Source: a virus. Taken from it: a stretch of DNA of 22,135 nucleotides. Position numbers and translations under genes: made by a program. Where the stretch lies: the IMG/VR virus record IMGVR_UViG_3300025326_000774, positions 1-22,135 of that record, one strand, 5' to 3'. The notes under the pieces were generated by a model. That model searched no databases. It was not told where the DNA came from and was given only the letters and a program-made list of their open reading frames with translations. Below, in pieces: positions 8,375 to 16,776 of the stretch; position 1 is the stretch's first letter, and every line of letters begins with the position of its first letter.

Positions 8375-8459
8375 TGGACTAGCCTTACTTGTCTACTCTA
8401 TTACCCCTTACTTTGCTTCTTCGCAAGTTTATAGAGCTTAGTATCGTAAGGCTAGTCCA
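8375..8459 (-). promoter_or_regulatory. Long nested intercistronic RNA hairpin before the nozzle gene
   Basis: The arms TGGACTAGCCTTAC (8375-8388) and GTAAGGCTAGTCCA (8446-8459) are perfect 14-base inverse complements with 57 bases between them. Inside, 8393-8395 pairs with 8439-8441, 8396-8401 pairs with 8431-8436, and 8412-8416 pairs with 8423-8427 around a six-base loop, so three helices nest in line. On the minus-strand transcript the 3-prime arm carries TAAGG, the only Shine-Dalgarno-like sequence before the ATG at 8370. No T-run follows in either direction, so it is not a classical terminator. Possible roles are translational control of the nozzle gene, an RNase III processing site or mRNA stabilisation. 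Confidence 0.8.
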
Positions 8460-8467
8460 TCCCTTTA

Positions 8468-8656
8468 TTACTTGTCTTCAATTACCTGAATAGAATCCAA
8501 TGGCCCAACACTATCAGTAGCGCCATTAAATCCAGGATATTTAGTTGTCAATGTTACTGTAGGTTCAGTAGTTGTTCCACCAATTGCAGTAACTTCACAT
8601 GGGACATTAACAATATCCCCAACTTCAAATGCACTTTGCAATCTATCTGTAGGCAT
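8468..8656 (-). CDS. Small beta-rich protein of unknown function
   Basis: A 62-residue protein with strand-like segments (VGDIVNVPCEVTAIGG, TVTLTTKYPG and IQVIEDK), which might form a small SH3-like barrel. Length, ATG start and position between the beta-helix and nozzle genes support a real gene. It ends nine bases before the long hairpin at 8375-8459. No family recognised. It may be a minor tail component or a cap for the neighbouring beta-helix. Confidence 0.65.
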   Translation of the reverse strand: MPTDRLQSAFEVGDIVNVPCEVTAIGGTTTEPTVTLTTKYPGFNGATDSVGPLDSIQVIEDK

Positions 8657-8674
8657 CTTAGTCTCCCACTATTA

Positions 8675-9520
8675 CTATGCTGGACGAGCAGTTGACCAAC
8701 CAGCTTCAGTTCCATTTGGATTATAGATTAATCCCGTTCCAATGGTAATAAAGCCAGTTCCATTGGTTGCACGAGGGAATCTATTACCCGTAATTAAGCC
8801 AGTATTACCATTATCAGCAAGTAGGATATCATCAGTTCCTACAGTTCCATCCTCTTGCCTAGCAAACACATTATCTATCAACCAAAGATCGTTAACTTGC
8901 TGAGCCGCGGCAAATTGACCTAATCCAACCGTAACGTAATTATGGAATAGAGAGTTTTTGATTCTAATCTGAGTATTAAATCCAATATCATTACTCTCTA
9001 AAATCAAAGCACTCCCACACCAGCAAAACTCACAATCATCCATGATAACATCACCAGCACCTTGTAAATGTGCAGCAATGCCATCTCCTTCGATCTTGCA
9101 TCCATATGCTCTAAACCTATCTGGGGAGATTGTTTGACTACCTACCTTAAGAGCAAAATCAGCAGTAGATTCCTTTGCACAGCCAACATTGACTAAGGTA
9201 ACTCCATCAGCAAGAATTTGAAGTCCATTACCTCCAACTGCCGATGGAGCAATTCCAATTTGTCCTCTATTACCAGCACCTATAATAGTGACATTTGGAG
9301 TATCGATGACTAAATCTTCCTCATCATATGAACCAGGACCAATAAACGCAATATCGCCTGATACCAGACGATCAAATAATGCTTGAAGATTATCTACTCT
9401 AACACCAAAAACGGGAGAGTTTGCTCCAACAAAGTATTGATTTCTAGCAAAGGGATAACCTCCCATCAATACTCCATTGGACGCTCCCAACTTTAGAGCA
9501 GGCCATAAACCAGTTGCCAT
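8675..9520 (-). CDS. Right-handed parallel beta-helix virion protein
   Basis: A 281-residue protein with repeating short-strand/turn rungs typical of parallel beta-helices of the pectate-lyase type: LVIDTPNVTIIGAGNR, LQILADGVTLVNVGC, FRAYGCKIEGDG, VIMDDCEFCWCGSALILESN, IRIKNSLFHN, LWLIDNVFAR and GLITGNRFPR. The N-terminal 50 residues are a separate, less repetitive segment that may anchor it to the particle. The GGAG box eight bases before the ATG supports this start. Such proteins serve as tailspikes (binding or cleaving polysaccharide) or as structural decorations; no catalytic residues can be assigned by eye. Its position between adaptor and nozzle genes is unusual for a tailspike. Confidence 0.75.
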   Translation of the reverse strand: MATGLWPALKLGASNGVLMGGYPFARNQYFVGANSPVFGVRVDNLQALFDRLVSGDIAFIGPGSYDEEDLVIDTPNVTIIGAGNRGQIGIAPSAVGGNGLQILADGVTLVNVGCAKESTADFALKVGSQTISPDRFRAYGCKIEGDGIAAHLQGAGDVIMDDCEFCWCGSALILESNDIGFNTQIRIKNSLFHNYVTVGLGQFAAAQQVNDLWLIDNVFARQEDGTVGTDDILLADNGNTGLITGNRFPRATNGTGFITIGTGLIYNPNGTEAGWSTARPA

Positions 9521-9559
9521 TTTATATTCTCCATCATAGACGGGCCAAAGCCCAGAGAA

Positions 9560-10273
9560 TTACCAAGTATTTCCAGTCAATTTGAAAGCTGCTCTAAATG
9601 GCCTCCTTCTTTTTACAACACCTTGTTTACCCTTGATAGAAATTCCCATAGAACGCTCTCCAGCTAAAACAGCATTATTATTTAGATTGCCTGCTCTAGT
9701 AGGATTTTCCATGATAAATTCTGCACAGAGACCTGCTGTCCTATATTGCAAAAATGAACGGGCATTTATAATACCAATAACAGTATTTTCATTTACATCA
9801 TCGGTATCTGGAAAAATAGCTTTAATATAATCTAGTTTAACCTCTCTATCCGTAGTAGCTCCAATAAATTTAATCTTCTGATCTTCCCATACCCAAAAAA
9901 CTAAAGAATTTACAGGCTGGTCTGCTAAATAATGAGGAAGATAATTACGCTTAGTTAATGGAATATAAGGATCAGTAGAACCTTGCAAACGCTCCCATAA
10001 TTGTTCTATCTCAATTAAATCTGAAGGATAATTGGGTGCTACACCTTCTATAGGATTAATTTCAGTTTCTCCAATATCAACATCTATAGGGGGAGAAGTA
10101 GTCTTCATAGTTACTGGAATATTATTTAATTCAAAAGCTTCCTGTAATTCATCTAAAGCCATTTGAAAATATGGTAACTGCGCTTCATAAGTATATACCT
10201 CTTTAGCAGTATCATTAAGAAGCGAAGCAGACTTATTCATTAACTGCGCAGCTACCAAACCTGTAGTTGACAT
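9560..10273 (-). CDS. Head-tail adaptor-like protein (T7 gp11-like position)
   Basis: A 237-residue protein. Its N-terminal half is helical (SASLLNDTAKEVYTYEAQLP, then FQMALDELQEAFELNNIP), a layout that recalls podovirus adaptor (tail tubular A) proteins, followed by beta segments and a conserved-looking WVWEDQKIKFIG strand pair. A further helix (FLQYRTAGLCAEFIMEN) and a basic C-terminal tail (GVVKRRRPFRAAFK) follow. The adaptor ring joins the portal to the nozzle. Order after the capsid block and before the nozzle-like gene agrees with this. The assignment is by fold pattern and position, so moderate. A GC-only hairpin (GGGC, loop, GCCC) lies in the 39-base gap after the gene. Confidence 0.6.
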   Translation of the reverse strand: MSTTGLVAAQLMNKSASLLNDTAKEVYTYEAQLPYFQMALDELQEAFELNNIPVTMKTTSPPIDVDIGETEINPIEGVAPNYPSDLIEIEQLWERLQGSTDPYIPLTKRNYLPHYLADQPVNSLVFWVWEDQKIKFIGATTDREVKLDYIKAIFPDTDDVNENTVIGIINARSFLQYRTAGLCAEFIMENPTRAGNLNNNAVLAGERSMGISIKGKQGVVKRRRPFRAAFKLTGNTW

Positions 10274-10281
10274 ATTACAAC

Positions 10282-10965
10282 CTAAGCAGAAATCCCAATT
10301 TTCTTCGCAAGATCAATATCAACTACCCTATTACAATTCATGCAAACGGGGAATAAGGGATTCCTAAGATGTCCACAGGCAGAGCATGGAATAAGCTCAG
10401 TTAACTGGAAGTCCTTAATCCATACTTTATCACGCTTCAAAGCTCTAGCTGCCATTCTCATACGATCATCAATAGCCAATGGATTACCACTGTGGCGCGC
10501 CCATAAGGAATCTGCTAATTTTATTAAAGCTTCATACCATCTGGTTTGAAGAACATTATGAAATAATATCAATGATTTCTTTTCTTTGAGAAAATATTCT
10601 GCTGACCATTCACCGGGAAGGAAGAATATTCCAGGTTGCTGAACACCCATCTTAACTTCTAATAATCCAGAACAATAATCTTTAACAATGGAATCTGCTA
10701 TGTTTACAGAGCCTACTGGAATTTCTAAGCAAGCTTGTCCCTCATCAGTATCTTTCCACCATGATGATGCAGAAACAACTAAAACAGAGGGTTTCTCTAA
10801 ACTACCAGCCTCTATATGAAATTGTCCCGGTTGAATCGTAGGCTTAACCTCATTAATCTCAAATGGATAAATTGAGCAAATAGTACTTTTATCCATTGGA
10901 TTAGGTGGAGTCCTAATAGCCCTATTTGCTTTACCGAAAGGAAACTCTCCAACTACGTTTGTCAT
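10282..10965 (-). CDS. Unknown virion-region protein with C-terminal zinc ribbon
   Basis: A 227-residue protein I do not recognise. The central part is mixed alpha/beta (GIFFLPGEWSAEYFLKEKK, then a helical ARHSGNPLAIDDRMRMAARAL). The C-terminus has a zinc ribbon: C194-x2-C197 in CSACGH and C208-x2-C211 in CMNCN, a spacing typical of rubredoxin-knuckle pairs. The ATG overlaps the previous stop as TAATG, with GGAG well placed. It sits between the decoration/unknown genes and the adaptor-like gene, so a head-completion or minor structural role is possible, as is a non-virion assembly factor. Confidence 0.75.
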   Translation of the reverse strand: MTNVVGEFPFGKANRAIRTPPNPMDKSTICSIYPFEINEVKPTIQPGQFHIEAGSLEKPSVLVVSASSWWKDTDEGQACLEIPVGSVNIADSIVKDYCSGLLEVKMGVQQPGIFFLPGEWSAEYFLKEKKSLILFHNVLQTRWYEALIKLADSLWARHSGNPLAIDDRMRMAARALKRDKVWIKDFQLTELIPCSACGHLRNPLFPVCMNCNRVVDIDLAKKIGISA

Positions 10966-11564
10966 TATTTATCTCCTAAGACTATCTTAGCATTTGGCTT
11001 GGGTATTGATGTATTAGGTAACAGAATTTTACTAGTAGTAAAACCTACCCCATGTTCATGAGCTAATGCATCTCCAATTTTGGTTTCATCTCCATAGAGA
11101 TAATCATACATTTCTTGGACTTCTGCATCTCTTTTTTCTATTGCTTGTTTATCAGTTAAACCTTCATATGGATGCTTATACTTTTTATAACTACTACCAG
11201 CACGAGCCTGATTTAGTACAGTCTCTACTAGTAATCTAACGGGCGCCCAACAAATCGGCTTATCTTTATCAAACGTCCAAATAGGTTCGTATGATAATGC
11301 TATATCTGGTAAATCCTTCATATTGATAATTGGAACTTCGGATAATCTTTCTAAAATCCAATGATCCCAGCGCCATTTCTCATATTTATGAACCTTACGA
11401 AATTCTGGATGAATTAATTGAAAACCTTCTGGAGTATAATTTACCTTTCTAATCTCAAATTCATCATTAGGCCAAGTTAGCCTAAAATATGGCCTCTCGG
11501 CGCGGAGGCCGAAGTATTCCCTCAAACGTCTATTGATAACTGGAATAGGCTCTGAGATGAACAC
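10965..11564 (-). CDS. Unknown 199-residue late protein
   Basis: Starts at GTG (11564), the first possible start after an in-frame TAA; AAAAAGAAG upstream is a weak ribosome binding site. The N-terminal half is rich in Trp, Arg and Tyr (YFRLTWPNDEFEIRKVNYTP, YEKWRWDHWILERL). The C-terminal part has a charged helix (KQAIEKRDAEVQEMYDYL) and a loop with HEHGVGF. AHEHG resembles a metal-binding cluster but is not a full HExxH motif. No family recognised. It is coupled to the zinc-ribbon gene by TAATG, which suggests the two act together. Confidence 0.75.
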   Translation of the reverse strand: MFISEPIPVINRRLREYFGLRAERPYFRLTWPNDEFEIRKVNYTPEGFQLIHPEFRKVHKYEKWRWDHWILERLSEVPIINMKDLPDIALSYEPIWTFDKDKPICWAPVRLLVETVLNQARAGSSYKKYKHPYEGLTDKQAIEKRDAEVQEMYDYLYGDETKIGDALAHEHGVGFTTSKILLPNTSIPKPNAKIVLGDK

Positions 11565-11580
11565 TTCGGCTTCTTTTTAC

Positions 11581-11892
11581 CTAGTTAACGACATACCACT
11601 TAGAACTAGCTGGATCCCAGCAAAGCAAAACAAGTTCATTCTGTGCTGGGTCTTTAGTTGACTGGATATTACCACTATTCAAAAAAGCACCTGGATTAGC
11701 ATTAGTAAATACCAATGCAATCAAAGTTAAACCCCCATGAATAGGTGGAGTAATAGTAGCTACCTGAACAGTGCCAGTAAGAAATGTTAGAAATCCTACT
11801 GTAGTAATAGTAGCCGCAGAGGCAATGGTTCTTGGCGTATCCATTGCCTCATCCTGAATTGTGCTAAATTTCTGGAAATCAAGGCTTGACAT
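11581..11892 (-). CDS. Probable capsid decoration or head-fibre protein
   Basis: A 103-residue, Thr/Ala/Gly-rich beta protein directly downstream of the major capsid gene. Segments such as TTVGFLTFLTGTVQVATITPP, LTLIALVFTNANPG and LVLLCWDPASSKWYVV look like the small beta-sandwich seen at the end of many phage fibre and decoration proteins. AAGGAG eight bases before the ATG gives strong translation, consistent with a virion protein made in quantity. The position right after the capsid gene makes decoration the likeliest job; an adaptor for a head fibre is an alternative. Confidence 0.6.
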   Translation of the reverse strand: MSSLDFQKFSTIQDEAMDTPRTIASAATITTVGFLTFLTGTVQVATITPPIHGGLTLIALVFTNANPGAFLNSGNIQSTKDPAQNELVLLCWDPASSKWYVVN

Positions 11893-11903
11893 TGATATTC
11901 TCC

Positions 11904-13157
11904 TTAATAACCAGATGGAACAGCCAATAGGTCTATATACGACGTGGCAGCAGGATTGTTCACAAAGAACTGCGTGCCAACAACCATATAAAAGATTTCT
12001 GATGTTGCTATACCACCAGATGGCCCTCTAATCTCGAATATTTTCCTTCCATCTGTAGTATAGAAACCAATTGGCAGAATTTCGCCGCGCCCCCATACTT
12101 CAGGAGAAACGAAATCTATTCGACTAGTATCCCAATTAAAGGAAATTTTTACTGGAGCACCAGCCATCTGCATGTTGTTACCATTAAAATACAGATTCAA
12201 GCCTTCTTCTTTAGCTTGCTTCTGAATAATAGTAACAGCCTGACCAATTTGCTCGTATGCATCTTGTTGCGCAGGATGCATCCAGGCATCTGGACGGAAA
12301 TTGTTATCGATGCCTACACGATTTCCAATCGCATTAATAGCCAACCTAGGAAGAGGCATAGTCAATGCTGAACTTCCACCGTTGACTCTATTTGACCGGA
12401 TTTCGGGAGTTGTTGCTCTGTTAAACCCTAACCATGTTCCAGTTGATGCATTGGAATGTTGATAGGGAATACCATACAACGCGGGTAGAGAATTAGGTGA
12501 TGCGATACCTCTAGTAACTAGTCTATCAGTAGCAACTGCACCTGCTATTGCGGGAGTGACTGAAATGGACTTACCAACAACATCATAGCTGGTAATCGTA
12601 GTGATACCGCGATTAGTTGTTAATGTAGCATCAAACACTTGCACTCTTTGCTTTGGACGCATTAAACGGACGCCAAATCCATCTGTAGTGCAAGTATAAG
12701 TATCTACACCTGCAGCAGTAGCAACCGTAGTAATGACTCCAATTACACCATTACCAGGCTGCATCATCTGAGAATCTAACTGACGGCGCAATTCATCGAT
12801 AGCACCAGCTGTTAGACGTCTAACGTTATTTTCAATGGCTTTACGAGCATCATTAGTGGACCACTGTGTTAATTTAGTGTATTCAATATTCTCAGAAATG
12901 AATACTGAATTTAACACTGCCTTATCATACGTAGGACCACTGCCGCGCCCTAAATCGCCACCATCGGGATCAAAATATCCAAAGTCTCCACCAGTTTGTA
13001 AATCAAGTGGAATACGCATCTGCCGATTAGAAATCTTTTCGACATCGCGTTTCTGGATATGTGCAAAGAACTTGTCGTCCATGTCGTAAACACGACGAAC
13101 TTTAGGAAGAACCCTTTCTAGTTCTAATGCAGCTACTTGGGATTCTGTCTGTGCCAT
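11904..13157 (-). CDS. Major capsid protein (HK97-fold, inferred)
   Basis: A 417-residue protein with the length, position (scaffold before, decoration after) and sequence character of a podovirus major capsid protein. The N-terminal arm is helical (ESQVAALELERVLPKVRRVY), then comes a P-loop/E-loop-like region with GGDFGYFDPDGGDLGRGSGP, a long helix (NDARKAIENNVRRLTAGAIDELRRQ) and several beta segments, and a late segment with GQAVTIIQKQAKEEG followed by the C-terminal strands GTQFFVNNPAATSYIDLL. The Shine-Dalgarno GAGGGT precedes the ATG closely. No protease site or N-terminal delta domain can be called from sequence. HK97 fold is inferred from family knowledge. Confidence 0.85.
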   Translation of the reverse strand: MAQTESQVAALELERVLPKVRRVYDMDDKFFAHIQKRDVEKISNRQMRIPLDLQTGGDFGYFDPDGGDLGRGSGPTYDKAVLNSVFISENIEYTKLTQWSTNDARKAIENNVRRLTAGAIDELRRQLDSQMMQPGNGVIGVITTVATAAGVDTYTCTTDGFGVRLMRPKQRVQVFDATLTTNRGITTITSYDVVGKSISVTPAIAGAVATDRLVTRGIASPNSLPALYGIPYQHSNASTGTWLGFNRATTPEIRSNRVNGGSSALTMPLPRLAINAIGNRVGIDNNFRPDAWMHPAQQDAYEQIGQAVTIIQKQAKEEGLNLYFNGNNMQMAGAPVKISFNWDTSRIDFVSPEVWGRGEILPIGFYTTDGRKIFEIRGPSGGIATSEIFYMVVGTQFFVNNPAATSYIDLLAVPSGY

Positions 13158-13190
13158 TTAACCCTCATCGTAAATCTGCATGCAATTTCC

Positions 13191-14474
13191 TTATCTGTTA
13201 AAGAAATCATATGTAGATTCTCCAGCTTTTTTGCTTTCCTTCTTATCCTCTTTATCTCTATTTCCGCCAGAGGAATGACGGTTAACTGGCAAATGTCCCT
13301 TACGATCGACTTCTTCGTCGTCGTCAGAGGATTTCTTTCTGCCCTTACCACCTAAAGCTTCATTTCTAGCCTGTTTAATGGCAGCTTTTAAAACAGACTT
13401 GGCTTTTCCTAAATATGTTCTTCTAATATTATCCGCGGCGGAACGGTTATAATTATTTTGAATTACCGCCTTCCATAATCTATCCATCTGTGCCATGAAA
13501 CTCTTATCAGCTAACATTGCTCTTTCTGCCAATTGAAAGGCTTCATTTGCAGCGTGTTTCTTTTCAAACTTGGACATTGAGTTTTTAGGGTCAATATTTG
13601 TAATAATGGTAGACATTACAATATTATCTACTTTACCTTGTAATTCCCCTTGAAATGTTGTAAACTTCTCCATCTGAAATTCGCGACGTTCCTCAGAAAT
13701 TTTATCAACTTCTTTAGGATCTTCCTTAGATAACCTACTAGGTGGAGTCCACTCAACACCAGGAAAAAGAAACTGGTATATAAGAGTAGCAGCTTTTTCT
13801 ACATCCTCATTTTTATTGTCCTTAGCATGCTTAAACATAGCCGCGATTGCGTTCTTATATACATTAGCGACAATATGCTGAGCCGCACCCTGGTCAACTC
13901 TATATAATGCTGGGAGATAATCATCTACTAGTTTAGCAAAGACTTTATCGTTACTTTTAACTGCCTTTAAAACATCTTCAGTAGTCCCACCCATTACTGA
14001 ATGTTCAAATTTAGAGAATGCAGAAACCGCATCCTGAGCTTCTTTAGCATCATCAACAGTAGGAAATACTTCTACATACTGTTGATAACCATAATAAGAT
14101 TGCTCAAGATATGGAAACTTTTTAAATAGAGTAGGAAATTCCTTTAAAATATCCTTCTTTTTATGTGGAGCAACCAGGTCAAGTTCTTTTTCAAGATCCT
14201 TATCCTCGTCCTCTTCTTCGTCTTCCTTATCCTCTTTATCCTTTTCTTCGTCTTCATCATTGTCTAATTTTAAATCTTTATCTTCGTCCTTATCTCCACG
14301 TTTATCTTCTTCCTCATCCTTATCTTTGTCTTCATCTTTACTTTTCTTATCATCATCCTCATCATCATCTTCACTAAGTAAATTAATTATACCTTCTTCC
14401 GATAATCCTTTATTTTCTATAGGACCGTCAATTTCAGAGTCAAAACGTCCCCATAATTTTATTTCATGCTGCAT
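13191..14474 (-). CDS. Scaffolding protein (highly acidic)
   Basis: I place the start at the ATG at 14474 (427 residues, MQHEIKLWGRF), with GATAAGG upstream and an 11-base overlap with the portal stop. The longer frame would need a TTG and overlap the portal by 71 bases. Residues about 34-100 are an almost uninterrupted run of Asp, Glu and Lys. The rest is helical and charged, with a central helical domain (QMEKFTTFQGELQGKVDNI) and a basic C-terminal region (KQARNEALGGKGRKK) ending YDFFNR. Position between portal and capsid, helical content and charge fit a scaffold that binds capsid through its C-terminus and leaves the head at maturation. A fused protease is not visible. Confidence 0.8.
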   Translation of the reverse strand: MQHEIKLWGRFDSEIDGPIENKGLSEEGIINLLSEDDDEDDDKKSKDEDKDKDEEEDKRGDKDEDKDLKLDNDEDEEKDKEDKEDEEEDEDKDLEKELDLVAPHKKKDILKEFPTLFKKFPYLEQSYYGYQQYVEVFPTVDDAKEAQDAVSAFSKFEHSVMGGTTEDVLKAVKSNDKVFAKLVDDYLPALYRVDQGAAQHIVANVYKNAIAAMFKHAKDNKNEDVEKAATLIYQFLFPGVEWTPPSRLSKEDPKEVDKISEERREFQMEKFTTFQGELQGKVDNIVMSTIITNIDPKNSMSKFEKKHAANEAFQLAERAMLADKSFMAQMDRLWKAVIQNNYNRSAADNIRRTYLGKAKSVLKAAIKQARNEALGGKGRKKSSDDDEEVDRKGHLPVNRHSSGGNRDKEDKKESKKAGESTYDFFNR

Positions 14475-16776
14475 TTTTCTCAACCTTATCTTTTGGCGTT
14501 TTTGGCTTCTTTTCAGCTGGAACTTCACCATCAATTCCAGCAGCCATTTGTTGCTGTTGCATTTGTAATTTCATAATTTCCATTTTATGTTCTCTAAAAT
14601 GCAGTAAACAATTCATATAACCGGGATTATTTTGCTCTTTTGCTAATCTACCAGCATCACTTACTAAAAAGGATCTCAATATTTCTGCTTCTATAAAATG
14701 ATTATCAAGTTCCGCATCTACTCTAATAGAAGGCACTTCCATTTCCTGGCCCGTCATTGGGTCTATATCCATTAATGGTTGAGAAGATAATAGTTCCTTA
14801 ATTTCATCGTGTTGTTTAGTTCTATCATCTTCTCCAGGCATTTTAAATGAAGGAATGCCAATTGCTTCAGTAATCAAGGATAAATTTTCTGGAGAAGTAA
14901 TAGCCTGCAATATCTCAGGATTACCTAGTTCAATCAATCGCATAATTGTATCTTTAATCTGTGCCCAACTAGTTGGCAATTGTTCACTAGTTTCTAATTC
15001 AATATCTCCAATTTTACCTTCTGTTTCAGCTTTTCGTATGAAAACATTTATGTAGTTACCCTGTTTATCTTTCTCAACAAGGCGCTCATCTCCTGCCATT
15101 TCCTTAATATAAGATGTGATAACCTTGGAGAATATATCTTTCCACCAAATGGATAACATTTTCCATGGAGTTTGTAGTCTCTGAAGAGCCTGAGCGCGAC
15201 TCATTGAATATTCGGAAGCTGTTTTGCTTCCTCCTAATTCCCCTCCAAAGATACTAGGTTGAGCACCAACTACTAATTGTCCTAGCTGCTGAACAACATT
15301 CATAAAGGGTAATACTTCGTCGGATAATGCAGCAGCTTTAAAAGTAAAGAAAGCATCGGCAATTCTTTTTGAATTTCCTACCGCCTTTGTTGGATATAAT
15401 CCTCCAGGAGTTGCTTCTGTGGTGCCATATAATTCTGTATCTACAACTGCGGGGTCAACAAATGTCTGCGGTATTCCTTGTTCAATTGTCTGGACAATGA
15501 GAGAAATAAGATCATTAATAATATCTTGAATTGACACCAAAAATAAACCAAGAGGATCATGATGAAGATAATCACTGAGAGGATTATGTGTAAGAGTCCA
15601 ACAATCATCTAATGCCTCATTACATGCATCAGCAAATAAATCATTAATCATTACTACTTTAGAGCCATTTGGATACATTTCCTTTAATTTATCTGTTTCT
15701 TCCTCCTGCCCACAAACATTAAATGCCGCTGGTCTTAACCAAGTATTTCTAACAGTAACATTATTAATTGGAATTTCCCCTTTATATTGTGGATTTAGAC
15801 GACCCCAACGTTCATAAGGATCCCCTATTCCAGTGCTGGCATAATAAGCGCCTCCCTTATCAATCTTTCCTCTGAGTTCCGGATACATTTCTAATGCATT
15901 AGCATAATGAGTCTCATAAGCAAACTGTAAATATGGCATATCAGTTTGCTTCATAGCATAATTGGGGACTTTTACATACAATCCTCCATAAACTTCTAAA
16001 CATTGTCTACTCTTAATTTTATGAGTAACACCAGTTAATTTAGTAACAATCATAGGAACTTTTTGAAGTTCCGGATCAACCTGGCTAGCACAATTAGGAC
16101 AAATAACTATATGCTCATTAACTATTAAATTTTGCAACTCAACATCAGTATCATCAACCCCAAATTCATCTTCTACATTTTGACTAAATAATTCATCAGG
16201 TAATTGCATCTGACAAAATGGACAAACGTATGTTTCACTTTCCTCTTCAGAATACTTCTTGTCTTCATAACTACCATATGAAGGATCTTCTTTCGGATAA
16301 CCATAACAACAAATTAAACCTTCAGTACAAAAAATATATAATGCATGCAACCATAGAAATTGAACATTATTATGTTTCTCAATTAATCTAGCGATTTTAT
16401 CTCCTGCTTTGGCTGTAATAATGTCCAAAGCATCATCAGCATCATCAGGGACACAACGGACAGAAGGAATAGTGATGCTAAGAGCAGCGATAATGGACTC
16501 AAGATAAGCTTTAAATATATTAACAGGCTTATCATAAAAAGCATTATCATTAATGTTTTCATCCAGCGCAACATTATCCCAAACTCTCCAATCGTGTGCT
16601 ACTTCTGAATACCAAATACGGGAGAATCCAGACCAATAGAGTTTTAATTTCCTCCATTGCCTAATTTGAGTCTCCCTAACAGATTTATCTTCTTCTGTAA
16701 AATGATCTACTACGTGCTTAAGAAGAAGTTTAATATCCTCAGGGACTTCCCGTCTCTTATTATTTTCGAGCGCCAT
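14464..16776 (-). CDS. Portal protein with putative zinc-ribbon insertion
   Basis: A 770-residue protein, in the size range of P22-like portals. The N-terminal region (WRKLKLYWSGF, then YDKPVNIFKAYLESIIAALSITIPSVRC) is characteristic of podovirus portals. Residues about 165-235 carry C185-x2-C188 and C226-x2-C229, likely a zinc ribbon inserted in the wing region. A long helical stem/crown region (AQALQRLQTPWKMLSIWWKDIF and after) and a Gln/Met-rich C-terminus (MKLQMQQQQMAAG) with a basic tail complete it. The start overlaps the upstream stop as TAATG. The portal forms the dodecameric channel for DNA packaging and ejection. Confidence 0.85.
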   Translation of the reverse strand: MALENNKRREVPEDIKLLLKHVVDHFTEEDKSVRETQIRQWRKLKLYWSGFSRIWYSEVAHDWRVWDNVALDENINDNAFYDKPVNIFKAYLESIIAALSITIPSVRCVPDDADDALDIITAKAGDKIARLIEKHNNVQFLWLHALYIFCTEGLICCYGYPKEDPSYGSYEDKKYSEEESETYVCPFCQMQLPDELFSQNVEDEFGVDDTDVELQNLIVNEHIVICPNCASQVDPELQKVPMIVTKLTGVTHKIKSRQCLEVYGGLYVKVPNYAMKQTDMPYLQFAYETHYANALEMYPELRGKIDKGGAYYASTGIGDPYERWGRLNPQYKGEIPINNVTVRNTWLRPAAFNVCGQEEETDKLKEMYPNGSKVVMINDLFADACNEALDDCWTLTHNPLSDYLHHDPLGLFLVSIQDIINDLISLIVQTIEQGIPQTFVDPAVVDTELYGTTEATPGGLYPTKAVGNSKRIADAFFTFKAAALSDEVLPFMNVVQQLGQLVVGAQPSIFGGELGGSKTASEYSMSRAQALQRLQTPWKMLSIWWKDIFSKVITSYIKEMAGDERLVEKDKQGNYINVFIRKAETEGKIGDIELETSEQLPTSWAQIKDTIMRLIELGNPEILQAITSPENLSLITEAIGIPSFKMPGEDDRTKQHDEIKELLSSQPLMDIDPMTGQEMEVPSIRVDAELDNHFIEAEILRSFLVSDAGRLAKEQNNPGYMNCLLHFREHKMEIMKLQMQQQQMAAGIDGEVPAEKKPKTPKDKVEKNAA

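Noticed and set aside
8371-8467. The 97-base gap considered as a tRNA gene.
   Set aside because: The 14-bp closing stem is twice an acceptor stem and there are no D or T arms with conserved bases; a long nested hairpin explains it better.
9542-9553. GC-only hairpin GGGC-CAAA-GCCC in the gap before the beta-helix gene.
   Set aside because: A four-base-pair stem without a T-run is too weak to call a terminator; it is within chance expectation.
14475-14534. Longer start for the scaffold gene.
   Set aside because: It needs a TTG and a 71-base overlap with the portal gene; the extra residues are a basic run typical of out-of-frame translation.
14260-14568. Open frame of 102 codons on the plus strand, very rich in Ser and Leu.
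   Set aside because: It is the antisense shadow of the Asp/Glu/Lys-rich scaffold tract, whose codons give Ser/Leu runs on the other strand.
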